Below are positions 43,301-47,275 of a DNA stretch of 64,000 bases, in pieces (position 1 is the first letter of the stretch; each line of letters begins with the position of its first letter). Both the position numbers and the translations under genes were made by a program. The notes beneath the pieces were generated by a model. That model saw only the letters and a program-made list of their open reading frames with translations, did no database searches and had not been told where the DNA came from. The stretch is taken from assembly GCF_032854445.1 (NCBI RefSeq), contig NC_088307.1:29978484-30042483 (forward strand), given 5' to 3'. The DNA comes from Liolophura sinensis (lineage: Eukaryota; Mollusca; Polyplacophora; Chitonida; Chitonidae).

Positions 43301-45154
43301 CCGTTTATTTCGGTGTAAACCAGTTGTCCATAGTGAAGGCATACACGGCGTAGCCTGTTTCATAAGCCCCATTGTTCTAGCGTAAGTGATAGGACGGTAA
43401 ATCAAAGGGCTCTCCCCTGGATGCCGCATCCCAGGGAATACTCTATTCTTACATGTAACAGCACAGTAAGTGACAGCACTCACCCCAGTGAAGCCGCATT
43501 CCCCTGGGATGCGGCTATTCTTTTTATGTACCAGCACGGTAAGTAACAGGGCTCACCGAAGGGAAGCCACATTACGGAGACTACCTATCCTTACATGTAC
43601 GATCGCGGTATGTGACAGGACTTACCCTGTGAAGGCCCCATCCCAGGGAATACTCGATTCTTACATGTAACAGCACAGTAAGTGACAGCACTCACCCCAG
43701 GGAAGTCCCATCCCAAGGAATACTCCATCCTTACATGTACCTGCACGGTAAGTGACAGGATTCACCCTAGGGAGTGAGTGAGAGTGCTTGAGGTTTAACG
43801 TCGTACTCAACAATTTTTCAGTCATATGAGGACGAAGGAATCTTTAGGACGCATGTACGTGTAACGTGCCTCCTTGTAGCAGGACGGATTTCCACCGCTC
43901 TTTTATTTAGTGCTGCTTCACTGAGACGACTTACCGAAGGCAAGTAAGCCGCCCCGCCCGAGCCATTATACTGATACGGGTCAACCAGTCGTTGCACTAT
44001 CCCCTTCATGCTGAACGCCAAGGGAGGAAGTTACAACTTCCTCTTTTAAAGTCTTAGGTGTGACTCGATCAAGGATTGATCCTGGATCTACCGGTCCCGA
44101 AGTGGACGCTCTACCAACTGTGCTATCCGGGCCGGTTTCACGATAGGGAAGCTGCGTCCCAGAAACTACTCTATCCCTACATGTAACTGCACGGTGAGTG
44201 ATAGGACTCTCTCAAGGATGCTGCATCCTAGAGACTACTCTGTTCTTAAATGAATTAGCACGGTAAGCTGCATCCCAGGGAATACTCTGTCCTTACATAT
44301 AACAGCACGGTAAGTGATAGGACTCTCCCAAGGATGCTGCATCCTAGAGACTACTCTGTTCTTAAATGAATTAGCACGGTAAGCTGCATCCCAGGGAATA
44401 CTCTATCTTTACATGTAACAGCACGGTAAGTGACAGGATTTACCCTAAGGAAGCCCCATCCTATGGAATACTCTATCCTTACATGTAACTGCACGGTAAG
44501 TGTCACAGGACTCACCCTAGGGAAGCTGCATCCCAGGGAATACTCTATCCTTACATGTAACAGCACGGTAAGTGATATGGCTCTTTCAAGGATGCCGCAT
44601 CCTAGAGACTACTCTGTTCTTACATGAATTAGCACGGTAAGTGACAGGACTCTCCCAGAGATGCCACATCCCATTGAATACTTTATTCTGACATAAACTA
44701 GCACAGTAATTCACAGGACTCACCCTAGGGGAGCTGCATCCGAAAGAATACTCTATCCTTCATGTACCACCACGGTAAGTGACCGCCCCCGCACGTGGGA
44801 AGGTCTGTCAGCAACTCGTCGATGGTCGTGGGTTTCCCCCGGGTTCTGCCCGGTTTCCTCCCACCATAATGCCGGCCGCCGTCGTATAAGTGAAATATTC
44901 TTGAGTACGGCTTAAAACACCAATCAAATAAATAAAAAAATAAGTGACAAGACTCACCATGGGGGTGCCGCATCCCAGGGAATACTCTTTTCTTACATGT
45001 AACAGCACATCTCTCCGGCCGTAAGTGGGAAGGTCTGCTAGCAACCTGCGAATGGTCGTGGGTTTCCTCCGGGCTGTGCCCGGTTTCCACCCACCATAAT
45101 GCTGGCCGCCGTCGTATAAGTGAAATATTCTTGAGTACGGCGTAAAACACCAAT

Positions 45155-45190
<36 letters not shown>

Positions 45191-45267
45191 TAACAGCACG
45201 GTAAATGACACAGGACTCACCCTAGAGAAGCCGCCAGCGCAGCGATAAACACTAGACAGGACAACAT
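1..45267 (-). CDS. Gene B: secreted protein of six tandem tetra-EF-hand units (5' complete, 3' end outside window)
   Basis: Spliced gene on the minus strand with 25 coding exons in this window, listed one by one below. Conceptual product: residues 1-15 signal peptide, then six units of 144, 105, 127, 120, 113 and at least 120 residues. Each unit holds four 12-residue EF-hand loops, with acidic residues at positions 1, 3 and 5, a hydrophobic residue at 8 and Glu or Asp at 12. Loops 2 and 4 of every unit are cut by a phase-1 intron after loop position 4. Loop 1 is always followed by a Glu/Gln/Ala-Trp pair. The mature chain has no Cys and carries Asn-X-Ser/Thr sequons in the linkers. Known of the family: EF-hand loops bind calcium. 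Inferred: an extracellular calcium-binding or buffering protein. All 24 junctions keep the reading frame. The stop codon was not reached. I cannot name an orthologue. Confidence 0.9.
171..217 (-). CDS. Gene B unit 6 exon c: end of loop 4
   Basis: 47 bases, phase 1 to 0, acceptor TTTTTCAG and donor GTAAGC. Completes loop DTNGDGTISSSE and the exit helix ending in Gly-Thr, almost as in unit 1. Confidence 0.9.
415..830. repeat. Minisatellite, about 43 bp unit
   Basis: Degenerate copies of a unit containing ACAAAGGTTCAGATAACA and CAGATGTAG. Lies in the intron between exons b and c of gene B unit 6. Confidence 0.8.
832..1370. repeat. 57-bp minisatellite built on the unit 6 exon b donor
   Basis: About nine copies of a 57-base unit (TGTCCACCAACAGCCATGAC and so on). 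On the minus strand the copy nearest the exon reads GTGGATACTAATG then GTAATTGTGG, which is the real exon end and donor. The others read GTGGACACTATTG then GTAAATATGG. Because 57 is a multiple of three, both strands show false ORFs. Confidence 0.93.
1367..1522 (-). CDS. Gene B unit 6 exon b: loops 2 (end), 3, 4 (start)
   Basis: 156 bases, phase 1 to 1, acceptor TATTACAG and donor GTAATT. Loop 2 is DTDDDSRVSQAE (Asp completed across the junction) and loop 3 is DSDSNGFFEKVD. The last bases and the donor are repeated nine or more times to the left in a 57-bp array. Confidence 0.93.
1680..3440. repeat. 70-bp minisatellite with a 209-bp higher-order repeat, built on the unit 6 exon a donor
   Basis: Units contain TGACATACCGTCTGTATCGT, identical to the end of exon 3430-3536 plus its GTATGT donor read on the plus strand. 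Three 70-mers form a 209-base block repeated at 2580, 2789 and 2998. Confidence 0.92.
3430..3536 (-). CDS. Gene B unit 6 exon a: EF-loop 1, start of loop 2
   Basis: 107 bases, phase 2 to 1, acceptor GGACAG and donor GTATGT. Loop DTNHDGQVTFDE, Glu-Trp, then Asp-Thr-Asp of loop 2. Closest to exon a of unit 5. The donor end is repeated through the intron to its left. Confidence 0.92.
3620..4333. repeat. 103-bp tandem repeat of a SINE 3' end
   Basis: About seven copies of a 103-base unit made of the SINE tail read in reverse (GATTGGTGTTTTACTCCCTA through GGTGGGAGGAAACCATTGTG). Only the 3' part of the SINE is present in each copy. Confidence 0.92.
4480..4520 (-). CDS. Gene B unit 5 exon d: short linker
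   Basis: 41 bases, phase 0 to 2, acceptor TTTCCACAG and donor GTAGGT. Encodes LYASLLGGVNGTN, with an Asn-Gly-Thr sequon, plus a split Gly. Confidence 0.82.
4640..4765 (-). mobile_element. SINE fragment (tRNA-headed family), reverse
   Basis: Tail with TTTATTTAAATACTCAAGAA and part of the body (CCGCAGGTTGCTGGAAGACC). No tRNA head. Confidence 0.7.
4766..5395. repeat. Minisatellite, about 21 bp unit
   Basis: Repeated CAATGAGGTAAAGTTACTACA with many variants. Confidence 0.85.
5395..5720. repeat. 63-bp higher-order form of the 21-bp repeat
   Basis: Continuation of the previous array in which three 21-mers form a regular 63-base block (ATGCTACACATTGAAGTAAT). It gives open frames on both strands without coding meaning. 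Confidence 0.8.
5815..6480. repeat. Minisatellite built on the unit 5 exon c donor
   Basis: Units like TGTCTAAAATGCTACTTACA, spacing about 35. The real exon 7050-7096 ends in the matching context GAAATGTTACTTACGTTAGC. On the minus strand most units keep GTAAGT. Confidence 0.82.
6588..6677. repeat. Three copies of a 30-bp unit
   Basis: AATAAGCGGGATCCTACTGG repeated three times, nearly identical. Confidence 0.9.
7050..7096 (-). CDS. Gene B unit 5 exon c: end of loop 4
   Basis: 47 bases, phase 1 to 0, acceptor TTTCCAG and donor GTAAGT. Completes loop DTSGDGLISMPE. Its donor end is the likely template of the array at 5815-6480, whose units keep the donor. Confidence 0.88.
7710..7980. repeat. 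Short minisatellite, CATTTTGTC core
   Basis: Irregular units around CATTTTGTC and CTTTAAG or CTTCAG, in the intron between exons b and c of unit 5. Confidence 0.75.
8047..8202 (-). CDS. Gene B unit 5 exon b: loops 2 (end), 3, 4 (start)
   Basis: 156 bases, phase 1 to 1, acceptor GATAG and donor GTAAGA. Loop 2 is DTNGDKKISKAE and loop 3 is DADKSGFLDRSD. It is three codons shorter than exon b of units 1-4, like unit 6. The intron before it (8203-8353) is only 151 bases and has no array. Confidence 0.93.
8354..8448 (-). CDS. Gene B unit 5 exon a: EF-loop 1, start of loop 2
   Basis: 95 bases, phase 2 to 1, acceptor ATTGCAG and donor GTAAAC. Starts with an Asn-Ser-Ser sequon, then loop DTNHDGKLSVDE, Gln-Trp, and Asp-Thr-Asn of loop 2. 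Residues 513-543. Confidence 0.92.
8560..8900. repeat. Minisatellite, about 22 bp unit
   Basis: Repeated GGATGAAAAGGTAAAGGTGT. Confidence 0.88.
9060..11390. repeat. Large minisatellite, about 41 bp unit
   Basis: Over 50 copies of a unit containing CCTAACACAAACATGTCAAC and AGTCTACAACCTTCACATAG. The left part (to about 9650) is an older variant with CTTCACGCTTAGCGCTCACA. Confidence 0.95.
11552..11589 (-). CDS. Gene B unit 4 exon d: short linker
   Basis: 38 bases, phase 0 to 2, acceptor TTTTTTCAG and donor GTAAAT. Encodes LYASLGIDLSGT and a split Gly. It shares Leu-Tyr-Ala-Ser-Leu with the unit 5 linker, which supports both. Confidence 0.83.
11690..13290. repeat. Large minisatellite, about 44 bp unit
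   Basis: Units contain GATAAACCAGGCATTGTTCT and GGCTTGCTTCTGGGTGTGAC. Between exons c and d of unit 4. Confidence 0.93.
13791..13837 (-). CDS. Gene B unit 4 exon c: end of loop 4
   Basis: 47 bases, phase 1 to 0, acceptor TTGTAG and donor GTAAAT. Completes loop DTSGDGFVSISE and an exit helix (YVDFVIK). Confidence 0.9.
13948..14062. repeat. Five copies of a 21-22 bp unit
   Basis: CCAGAGAGGAAACATCAGAG repeated, in the intron between exons b and c of unit 4. Confidence 0.88.
14849..15013 (-). CDS. Gene B unit 4 exon b: loops 2 (end), 3, 4 (start)
   Basis: 165 bases, phase 1 to 1, acceptor GTGACAG and donor GTAATA. Loop 2 is DTDGDNRLSKIE; loop 3 is DFNENGFLERSD (Asp at 12); the exon ends in Asp-Thr-Ser-Gly. 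The acceptor and first bases are the template of the 22-bp array directly to the right. Confidence 0.93.
15005..15280. repeat. 22-bp minisatellite built on the unit 4 exon b acceptor
   Basis: Unit GTTATCACCTGTCACAACAG plus AA. On the minus strand each copy reads TTCTGTTGTGACAG then GTGATAAC, the real 3' splice site and first exon bases, so about ten acceptor copies stand in tandem. Confidence 0.93.
15943..16052 (-). CDS. Gene B unit 4 exon a: EF-loop 1, start of loop 2
   Basis: 110 bases, phase 2 to 1, acceptor CTTTTCAG and donor GTAATA. Residues 393-428 contain loop DTNGDNLLSLDE, Gln-Trp, and Asp-Thr-Asp-Gly of loop 2. Confidence 0.93.
16334..16606 (+). mobile_element. SINE, full length with tRNA head
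   Basis: Starts GGGCCTCGGTGGCTCAGTTG (A-box-like), has the B-box-like GAGTTCAAGTCC, a conserved body (CTTCCTCTCCGGCCGTACGT) and a tail ending in CAATCAAATAAATAAATAAA. This is the best copy in the window. Confidence 0.9.
17450..17660. repeat. Short array inverted relative to the following one, 25 bp unit
   Basis: Units like GTCAGTATTTGGGCGTGGTG are the reverse complement of the unit of the next array. Confidence 0.88.
17680..19882. repeat. Large minisatellite, about 25 bp unit
   Basis: More than 80 copies of TTCAACACACCCAAATTCTG variants, with larger blocks of several units repeated. In the intron between unit 3 exon d and unit 4 exon a. Confidence 0.95.
19890..20006 (-). mobile_element. SINE head fragment, reverse
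   Basis: Contains GGACTTGAACTCACAACGAC (B-box side) and GCACCGCGCTGGC (head). Confidence 0.65.
20230..20279 (-). CDS. Gene B unit 3 exon d: linker
   Basis: 50 bases, phase 0 to 2, strong acceptor TTTCTTTCTTGCAG and donor GTGAGT. Encodes MFANQGVDIRAASIAL and a split Asn completed by the next exon. Confidence 0.83.
20465..20665. repeat. Minisatellite, about 33 bp unit
   Basis: Repeated AACTAGTCTAGCTCTTGGCC. Confidence 0.85.
20896..21225 (-). mobile_element. Second SINE family, reverse, head missing
   Basis: Body GGGGTTTAACGTCGTGCTCA, CAGTCATATGACGACGAAGG and TTGAGACGACTTACCGAAAG, shared with the copy at 43774-44136, which has the tRNA head. Confidence 0.8.
21235..21755. repeat. Minisatellite, 38 bp unit
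   Basis: About 13 copies of CTTGTCTGAATCACATTGAT plus GTTAATACACCTACCCGT. Confidence 0.93.
22045..22790. repeat. Minisatellite, 56 bp unit
   Basis: About 13 copies containing CCGATAATTCCCACCCAGCC and ACTTGCTATTTACACTACTG. Confidence 0.94.
23104..23150 (-). CDS. Gene B unit 3 exon c: end of a degenerate loop 4
   Basis: 47 bases, phase 1 to 0, acceptor TTCCAG and donor GTAAGT. Completes DANGDGKVSRNV: position 12 is Val, so the bidentate acidic ligand is missing and calcium affinity is probably lost or weak at this one site. Confidence 0.85.
23510..25480. repeat. Compound minisatellite reaching the unit 3 exon b donor
   Basis: Successive variants: CACCACGGCTTACCATTGAT (left), GATCCCAGTCAATCCCCGGG (middle), CACACCTCGGGTTACCGTTT (right). 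The last unit merges into the real exon end, CCTCGGCTTACCGTTGGCGT. Confidence 0.9.
25481..25645 (-). CDS. Gene B unit 3 exon b: loops 2 (end), 3, 4 (start)
   Basis: 165 bases, phase 1 to 1, acceptor TTTCAG and donor GTAAGC. Loop 2 is DNNTDNKISLSE and loop 3 is DKDTSGYFEKPD. The exon ends in Asp-Ala-Asn-Gly of loop 4. The donor region resembles the repeat unit of the array on its left (CTCGG then TTACCGTT). Confidence 0.92.
25675..26570. repeat. Minisatellite, about 24 bp unit
   Basis: Repeated AGTCCCACATAGCCCACATG with variants. Confidence 0.9.
26640..27315. repeat. 66-bp minisatellite built on the unit 3 exon a donor, interrupted
   Basis: Copies at 26640-26800 and 27140-27315 contain TTGTTAGCTGGTGACTCACT. 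The real exon end reads CTGGTGACTTACTGTTATTG. Between the blocks lie a CA-rich stretch (26830-26925) and an unrelated segment (26945-27140). Confidence 0.85.
26945..27145 (+). other. Unidentified inserted segment with short open frame
   Basis: Splits the 66-bp array and has an open frame with a charged, helix-like stretch (KFTEEELKARMKDSWEKIT). It may be a transposase remnant, but I cannot place it. Confidence 0.3.
27307..27425 (-). CDS. Gene B unit 3 exon a: linker, EF-loop 1, start of loop 2
   Basis: 119 bases, phase 2 to 1, donor GTAAGT. The acceptor (CCATGAAG) has only a moderate pyrimidine tract but is the one that fits the phase. Residues 266-304 start with an Asn-Ala-Thr sequon, then loop DVNNDGFVTLDE, Glu-Trp, and Asp-Asn-Asn of loop 2. 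The donor side is repeated in the 66-bp array to the left. Confidence 0.88.
27650..28150. other. Intron stretch without recognised feature, locally GC-rich
   Basis: Non-repetitive. From about 27790 to 28010 the base composition is clearly richer in G and C than the flanks (CCGAGAACTGACACCGGAGT and following). No ORF, tRNA or known element is recognised. Confidence 0.5.
28191..28222 (-). CDS. Gene B unit 2 exon d: short linker
   Basis: 32 bases, phase 0 to 2, acceptor CTTTCAG and donor GTAAGC. Encodes MFENFDQLLS plus a split Gly. Matches the start of the unit 3 linker (Met-Phe). Supported by phase and position rather than by a motif. Confidence 0.75.
28257..28344. repeat. (TA)n microsatellite
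   Basis: About 44 TA repeats with one TG interruption. Confidence 0.98.
28756..28984 (+). mobile_element. SINE, near full length
   Basis: Head CATGGCTCAGTTGGTTAGCG, a deletion around the B box, then body and AAATAAATAAAT tail. Confidence 0.85.
29160..29740. repeat. Minisatellite, about 40 bp unit
   Basis: Repeated TTCCTTGGGGTTTGCCCACT plus AGCCCATTACTTAGTTTGGG. Confidence 0.9.
29812..29846 (-). CDS. Gene B unit 2 exon c: end of loop 4
   Basis: 35 bases, phase 1 to 0, acceptor TTTTTCAG and donor GTAAGT. Completes loop DADQNGLVSKSE, then Met-Ser-Thr. It is 12 bases shorter than the other five c exons (47 bases), the gap falling in the exit helix. Confidence 0.85.
30110..31110. repeat. Minisatellite, 60 bp unit
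   Basis: About 16 copies containing GGTCAGGTTGTCGTATATCA and TTACGGATATCACGTGCCAG. Confidence 0.93.
31180..31550. repeat. 45-bp minisatellite built on the unit 2 exon b donor
   Basis: Units read ATCAGTCTTATGGTCAGCAC. The real junction reads ATCAGACTTACGGTCAGCGT. A SINE tail (about 31470-31531) separates the array from the exon. Confidence 0.85.
31470..31531 (+). mobile_element. SINE tail fragment
   Basis: CCACCGTCGTATAAGTGAAA to AAATAAATAAAT. Confidence 0.8.
31544..31708 (-). CDS. Gene B unit 2 exon b: loops 2 (end), 3, 4 (start)
   Basis: 165 bases, phase 1 to 1, acceptor TTAAAG and donor GTAAGT. Completes loop 2 (DLNGDDRVSKVE). Loop 3 is DYNKDRYLAKLD, with Arg at position 6 where Gly is usual and Asp at 12. 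Ends in Asp-Ala-Asp of loop 4. The donor region is copied in the 45-bp array at 31180-31460. Confidence 0.92.
31870..32340. repeat. Minisatellite, 30 bp unit
   Basis: About 15 copies of CTACCAACAGACCACTATTG plus TACCTTTTTC. 30 is a multiple of three, so false ORFs appear in all plus frames. Confidence 0.95.
33119..33201 (-). CDS. Gene B unit 2 exon a: EF-loop 1, start of loop 2
   Basis: 83 bases, the shortest exon a, phase 2 to 1, acceptor CTGCAG and donor GTCAGT. Loop DLNKDGYLSFDE followed by Glu-Trp and the Asp-Leu-Asn-Gly start of loop 2. Residues 161-187. Confidence 0.92.
33215..35115. repeat. 23-bp minisatellite with a 69-bp higher-order block
   Basis: Right part (34200-35115): degenerate 23-mers such as GAGAAGAGTGGTTAGGTAAA. 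Left part (33530-34030): regular 69-base blocks, three 23-mers each, including AATTAGGGGTTTGCCTGTGG. Confidence 0.93.
35190..35447 (-). mobile_element. SINE, near full length, reverse
   Basis: Tail side GTCGTACTCATGAATATTTC at left, head side CACCGCCTCGGCCACTGA at right. Confidence 0.85.
35646..35734 (-). CDS. Gene B unit 1 exon d: Ser/Thr/Pro linker
   Basis: 89 bases, phase 0 in and 2 out, acceptor TTGATCTAG and donor GTAGTT. Encodes residues 131-159, beginning VLGGVFPSTSTSPSTG and including an Asn-Phe-Thr sequon. A nearer acceptor (AACAG before GTGTAA) would put a stop in frame, so the upstream acceptor was chosen; it alone fits the phase of exon c. Confidence 0.75.
35926..36028 (-). mobile_element. 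SINE body fragment, reverse
   Basis: Contains GACGGCGGTCGGCATTATGG and GGTTGCTGGAAGACCTTCCC. Confidence 0.75.
36160..36350 (-). mobile_element. SINE fragment, reverse
   Basis: TTATTTCATTGGTGTTTTAC tail through body to CATGAGCTGGGTTTGAACTC; head lost. In the intron between exons c and d of unit 1. Confidence 0.8.
36560..36606 (-). CDS. Gene B unit 1 exon c: end of loop 4
   Basis: 47 bases, phase 1 in and 0 out, acceptor TTTTAG and donor GTAAGT. Joined to exon b it gives loop DLDSNGQVSNSE and a short exit helix ending in Gly-Thr. The acceptor and first part of this exon are repeated many times to the right in the array up to about 37270. Confidence 0.88.
36560..37270. repeat. 63-bp minisatellite built on the unit 1 exon c acceptor
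   Basis: Units contain GAGTTTGATACTTGTCCGAT and CAAACAAAACAAACACAATG. On the minus strand this is the intron end and the first exon bases of 36560-36606. The exon itself is the leftmost copy. Confidence 0.9.
37835..37999 (-). CDS. Gene B unit 1 exon b: rest of loop 2, loop 3, start of loop 4
   Basis: 165 bases, phase 1 in and out, acceptor TGCACAG and donor GTAAGT. Completes loop 2 (DSDGDNKISMSE), then carries loop 3 (DFDQSGFLDQSD, Asp at position 12) and the Asp-Leu-Asp start of loop 4. Residues 61-114. Exon b has the same 165-base length in units 1 to 4. Confidence 0.93.
38320..38600. repeat. Minisatellite, about 41 bp unit
   Basis: Seven copies of AGTAACCAGTATCTTTTCCA plus CAGTGACC. Confidence 0.92.
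38610..39940. repeat. Minisatellite, about 30 bp unit
   Basis: More than 40 copies of CACATTTGTGTCTGTTTTAT plus GGCC. Confidence 0.94.
39988..40118 (-). CDS. Gene B unit 1 exon a: Thr/Pro linker, EF-loop 1, start of loop 2
   Basis: 131 bases, phase 2 in and 1 out, acceptor TTTCAG and donor GTGAGA. Encodes residues 17-59: a Thr/Ala/Pro-rich start (APTTTAPTV), a helix, loop DKDKDGIYSKSE, the Trp signature, then Asp-Ser-Asp-Gly, which is the first third of loop 2. Tyr stands at loop position 8, where a small aliphatic residue is usual. Confidence 0.9.
40255..40780. repeat. Minisatellite, 68 bp unit
   Basis: Seven to eight near-identical copies with GTGTTAGAATAACTGATCAT and CCTGGTCGACAGTATTGCAA. 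Confidence 0.95.
42155..43375 (+). mobile_element. LTR retrotransposon 3' part (Ty3/gypsy-like integrase end and LTR), truncated
   Basis: About 42160-42360 encodes an integrase-core tail (VVYYYNVTPHSTTGFTPFHV), followed in another frame by a C-terminal domain (SYDKKVRDLPLALGTLVYLR; open frame from 42377). A purine tract (AAAAGGAGGGGG) ends near 42951, and the LTR should start there with TGGTTGTGACC. The right limit is uncertain. The 5' two thirds are missing. It sits inside the 70-bp array. Confidence 0.75.
43774..44136 (-). mobile_element. Second SINE family, reverse, with tRNA head
   Basis: At the right end the minus strand reads GCACAGTTGGTAGAGCG, a tRNA A-box region. The body is shared with 20896-21225. 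Inserted in the 70-bp array. Confidence 0.85.
44780..44942 (+). mobile_element. SINE body and tail
   Basis: CACGTGGGAAGGTCTGTCAG to CAATCAAATAAATAAAAAAA; no head. Confidence 0.85.
45003..45188 (+). mobile_element. SINE body with long poly-A tail
   Basis: CTCTCCGGCCGTAAGTGGGA through CACCAATC and then about 35 A residues, suggesting a fairly recent insertion or A-tract growth. It lies 33 bases from gene B exon 1. Confidence 0.85.
45221..45267 (-). CDS. Gene B exon 1: start codon and signal peptide
   Basis: ATG at 45267 opens MLSCLVFIAALAASL, a short hydrophobic signal peptide without charge, followed by GG and a GTGAGT donor (phase 2). It joins exon 1a at 40118 to give a Gly-Ala-Pro-Thr-rich mature start. 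The donor side of this exon is the seed of the 70-bp array to its left, which supports it as a real old splice junction. No convincing TATA box was found upstream, so the transcription start is not placed. Confidence 0.85.
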
Positions 45268-46753
45268 TCTCACAGTACCACGTCAACGATAAGTCACCAA
45301 ATGACTTTGTGGACGACGCCAGGCTTTACATATGGTGTACTGTGGTGTACAGAGATATCAACGTGACCCCGATGAACTGCGCGTCACGATGTGAAGATTG
45401 CATATGGCAGGAAGATCCGTAAAGGGCGGACGTTAGCATGTTCTTCCCAATCACGCCACAATTTAGGATCCATTATCGTAGCTCTGGAACATTCTGTGCC
45501 GAAATATGATTATAATATCAGTGTGACTTATTTCACACATAGCTCCAATATAAATAAACGTGATACATCAGTCGTCGTATAATGAGTACATTGAGACCGA
45601 GTACACGGAAACTGAGTACATTGAGACTATGCGTCGAAACAGACATTCGCATACCAGCTGTCCAGCAATAAGGGCGATCCAGGTTAATGATCGAAAGGCA
45701 AAATCCCAAACAGGACGTATAACATAAACTACCAAAGAATTAAGAAGTATATAAAGTACGAGAATAGGACGCAATCACCCAAAGTGGGGCAGTCAGCAGT
45801 TTTCAGTGATGTAGTATTCCTTGTTACGTTCTGAAAGACACTTGAGTTTTTATCTCACGCTTTGGCATTTTCTCTGTTTAAGGTCAAAGGCCATGGTCAA
45901 TACAGCAGACTAGCGAAGCTAGAGGCATCAATATACCTGCTACCGGATAACACTCAGTGTGTGTAAGGATAGCAGGCACATGGGGTCCTCGATTAATTTA
46001 TCTCTAGGCATGATCATTCATTGCATGCTATTACGTGATCTGAGCTGTGGACAGATGCCCTCTTGACATTGTCAGTTATCCTTATTATAAACCATAATTT
46101 CATGGACAAGATACAGGGAAAACCACTAAACCAAATATGTGAACAAAAGGTGAACAGTTGGATCGAACGAAATATTTCTGAGACCAACTTGATTTTAGTA
46201 TGATGTATTTCAAAGAATTATTCCCGTTCAAGATGTGCGTTTCGCGTAATCGCCAAAAATGTTTCAGAAACTGTTCGATTTTCCTCCAAGATTTAACATG
46301 CGGGCTTTGTGCAAGACTGCATGAAGTTTATCACGGCAGTTTATCGTGAGCACGACCATCAAGCTTGTAACATTGTATTCTGCCCGTCTTTAGTTTTTGG
46401 CTATAAGAAGAATATCAAAGCCACACAAGTTCTACGCTAACCTAATGTACCAGGCCCATTGTAAATGATGCCCGGCAGTCTCTGGTTCTAATCCCGTACA
46501 TTCCTTTTCAATTATTTCAGGTATTGTCTCCTTTTTACGTACTTATTATTAGCATTACCAATACAATTTATGCAGAGCGTACTGAGCCGATCTCCGGAAT
46601 TACTGTCCTCGACAGCTGTATTTCATTTTATTTTTATTATCAATGGCAATGGTGTCAGTACATCAGTGCTTTTATTACTTTCTAACAGCTGCTCTCCATC
46701 CACAAACACAAGTTAAAACAACACAATGTAAAAAATCTATAATGCATGAACTG
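45268..46753. other. Intergenic region between gene A and gene B
   Basis: Holds the expected promoter of gene B, but I see no convincing TATA box, initiator or conserved block. No repeat array or gene is recognised. CAATATAAATAAACG near 45548 is AT-rich only. Confidence 0.5.
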
Positions 46754-46759
46754 TTTATT
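46754..46759 (-). terminator. Candidate polyadenylation signal of gene A
   Basis: AATAAA on the minus strand, about 355 bases after the gene A stop codon. Position and orientation fit; there is no transcript evidence. Confidence 0.45.
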
Positions 46760-47112
46760 TCATTCTTTCTCACATCTTAGTTAATATAGTTGATCAATGA
46801 TAAATAAACTGAGGCACATCATTTATAACTTCTGTGGTAAACTGTTTGTACAGACTTACAATGAACAAAACATTTCTTTACAAAGAAATTGTGGTTAGTG
46901 AAATTCTGCATGTAGGGTATTCTGCATCTCCCGAGGGATAACCAATAATTGGGGCGGTGAGATTGTTCTTTTCTGCGAGTTTCTTTACAATGATAGCCTA
47001 CTCACTATGACGAGAACTGTAAACGCGTTGTATAAGATGACTAATAAAACCTGATTACTATGTGGAGAGTAGCGATCTCGTTCTGTAGGATGAGTAGAAG
47101 AGTCTAACGATA

Positions 47113-47275
47113 CTATGAATAATAGTAGCCGTTGTAATACCCGTGTCCTGGACTCGGTGCGACAGGGGCCTGGTTAAAGTCGATAGAGGAAGGTATTTCG
47201 GACTCAGGAATTGGTTTCCAGATAGCCTGGCTAATCTTCAGAACCCCACGAACACGTCTGAACACACGAATACCT
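47113..47275 (-). CDS. Gene A last exon with stop
   Basis: 163 bases, phase 2 in, acceptor TTTTTCAG. 53 residues then TAG at 47113-47115. It starts with a basic stretch and ends in a Gly/Tyr-rich tail. Confidence 0.8.

Larger units (their letters stand above)
40780..45230. repeat. 70-bp minisatellite built on the gene B exon 1 donor
   Basis: Units contain CTCACCCTAGGGAAGCTGCA. The real exon end reads CTCACCCTAGAGAAGCCGCC, so the GTGAGT donor and the signal-peptide codons before it are copied. The array is split by an LTR element fragment and by SINEs. Confidence 0.93.
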
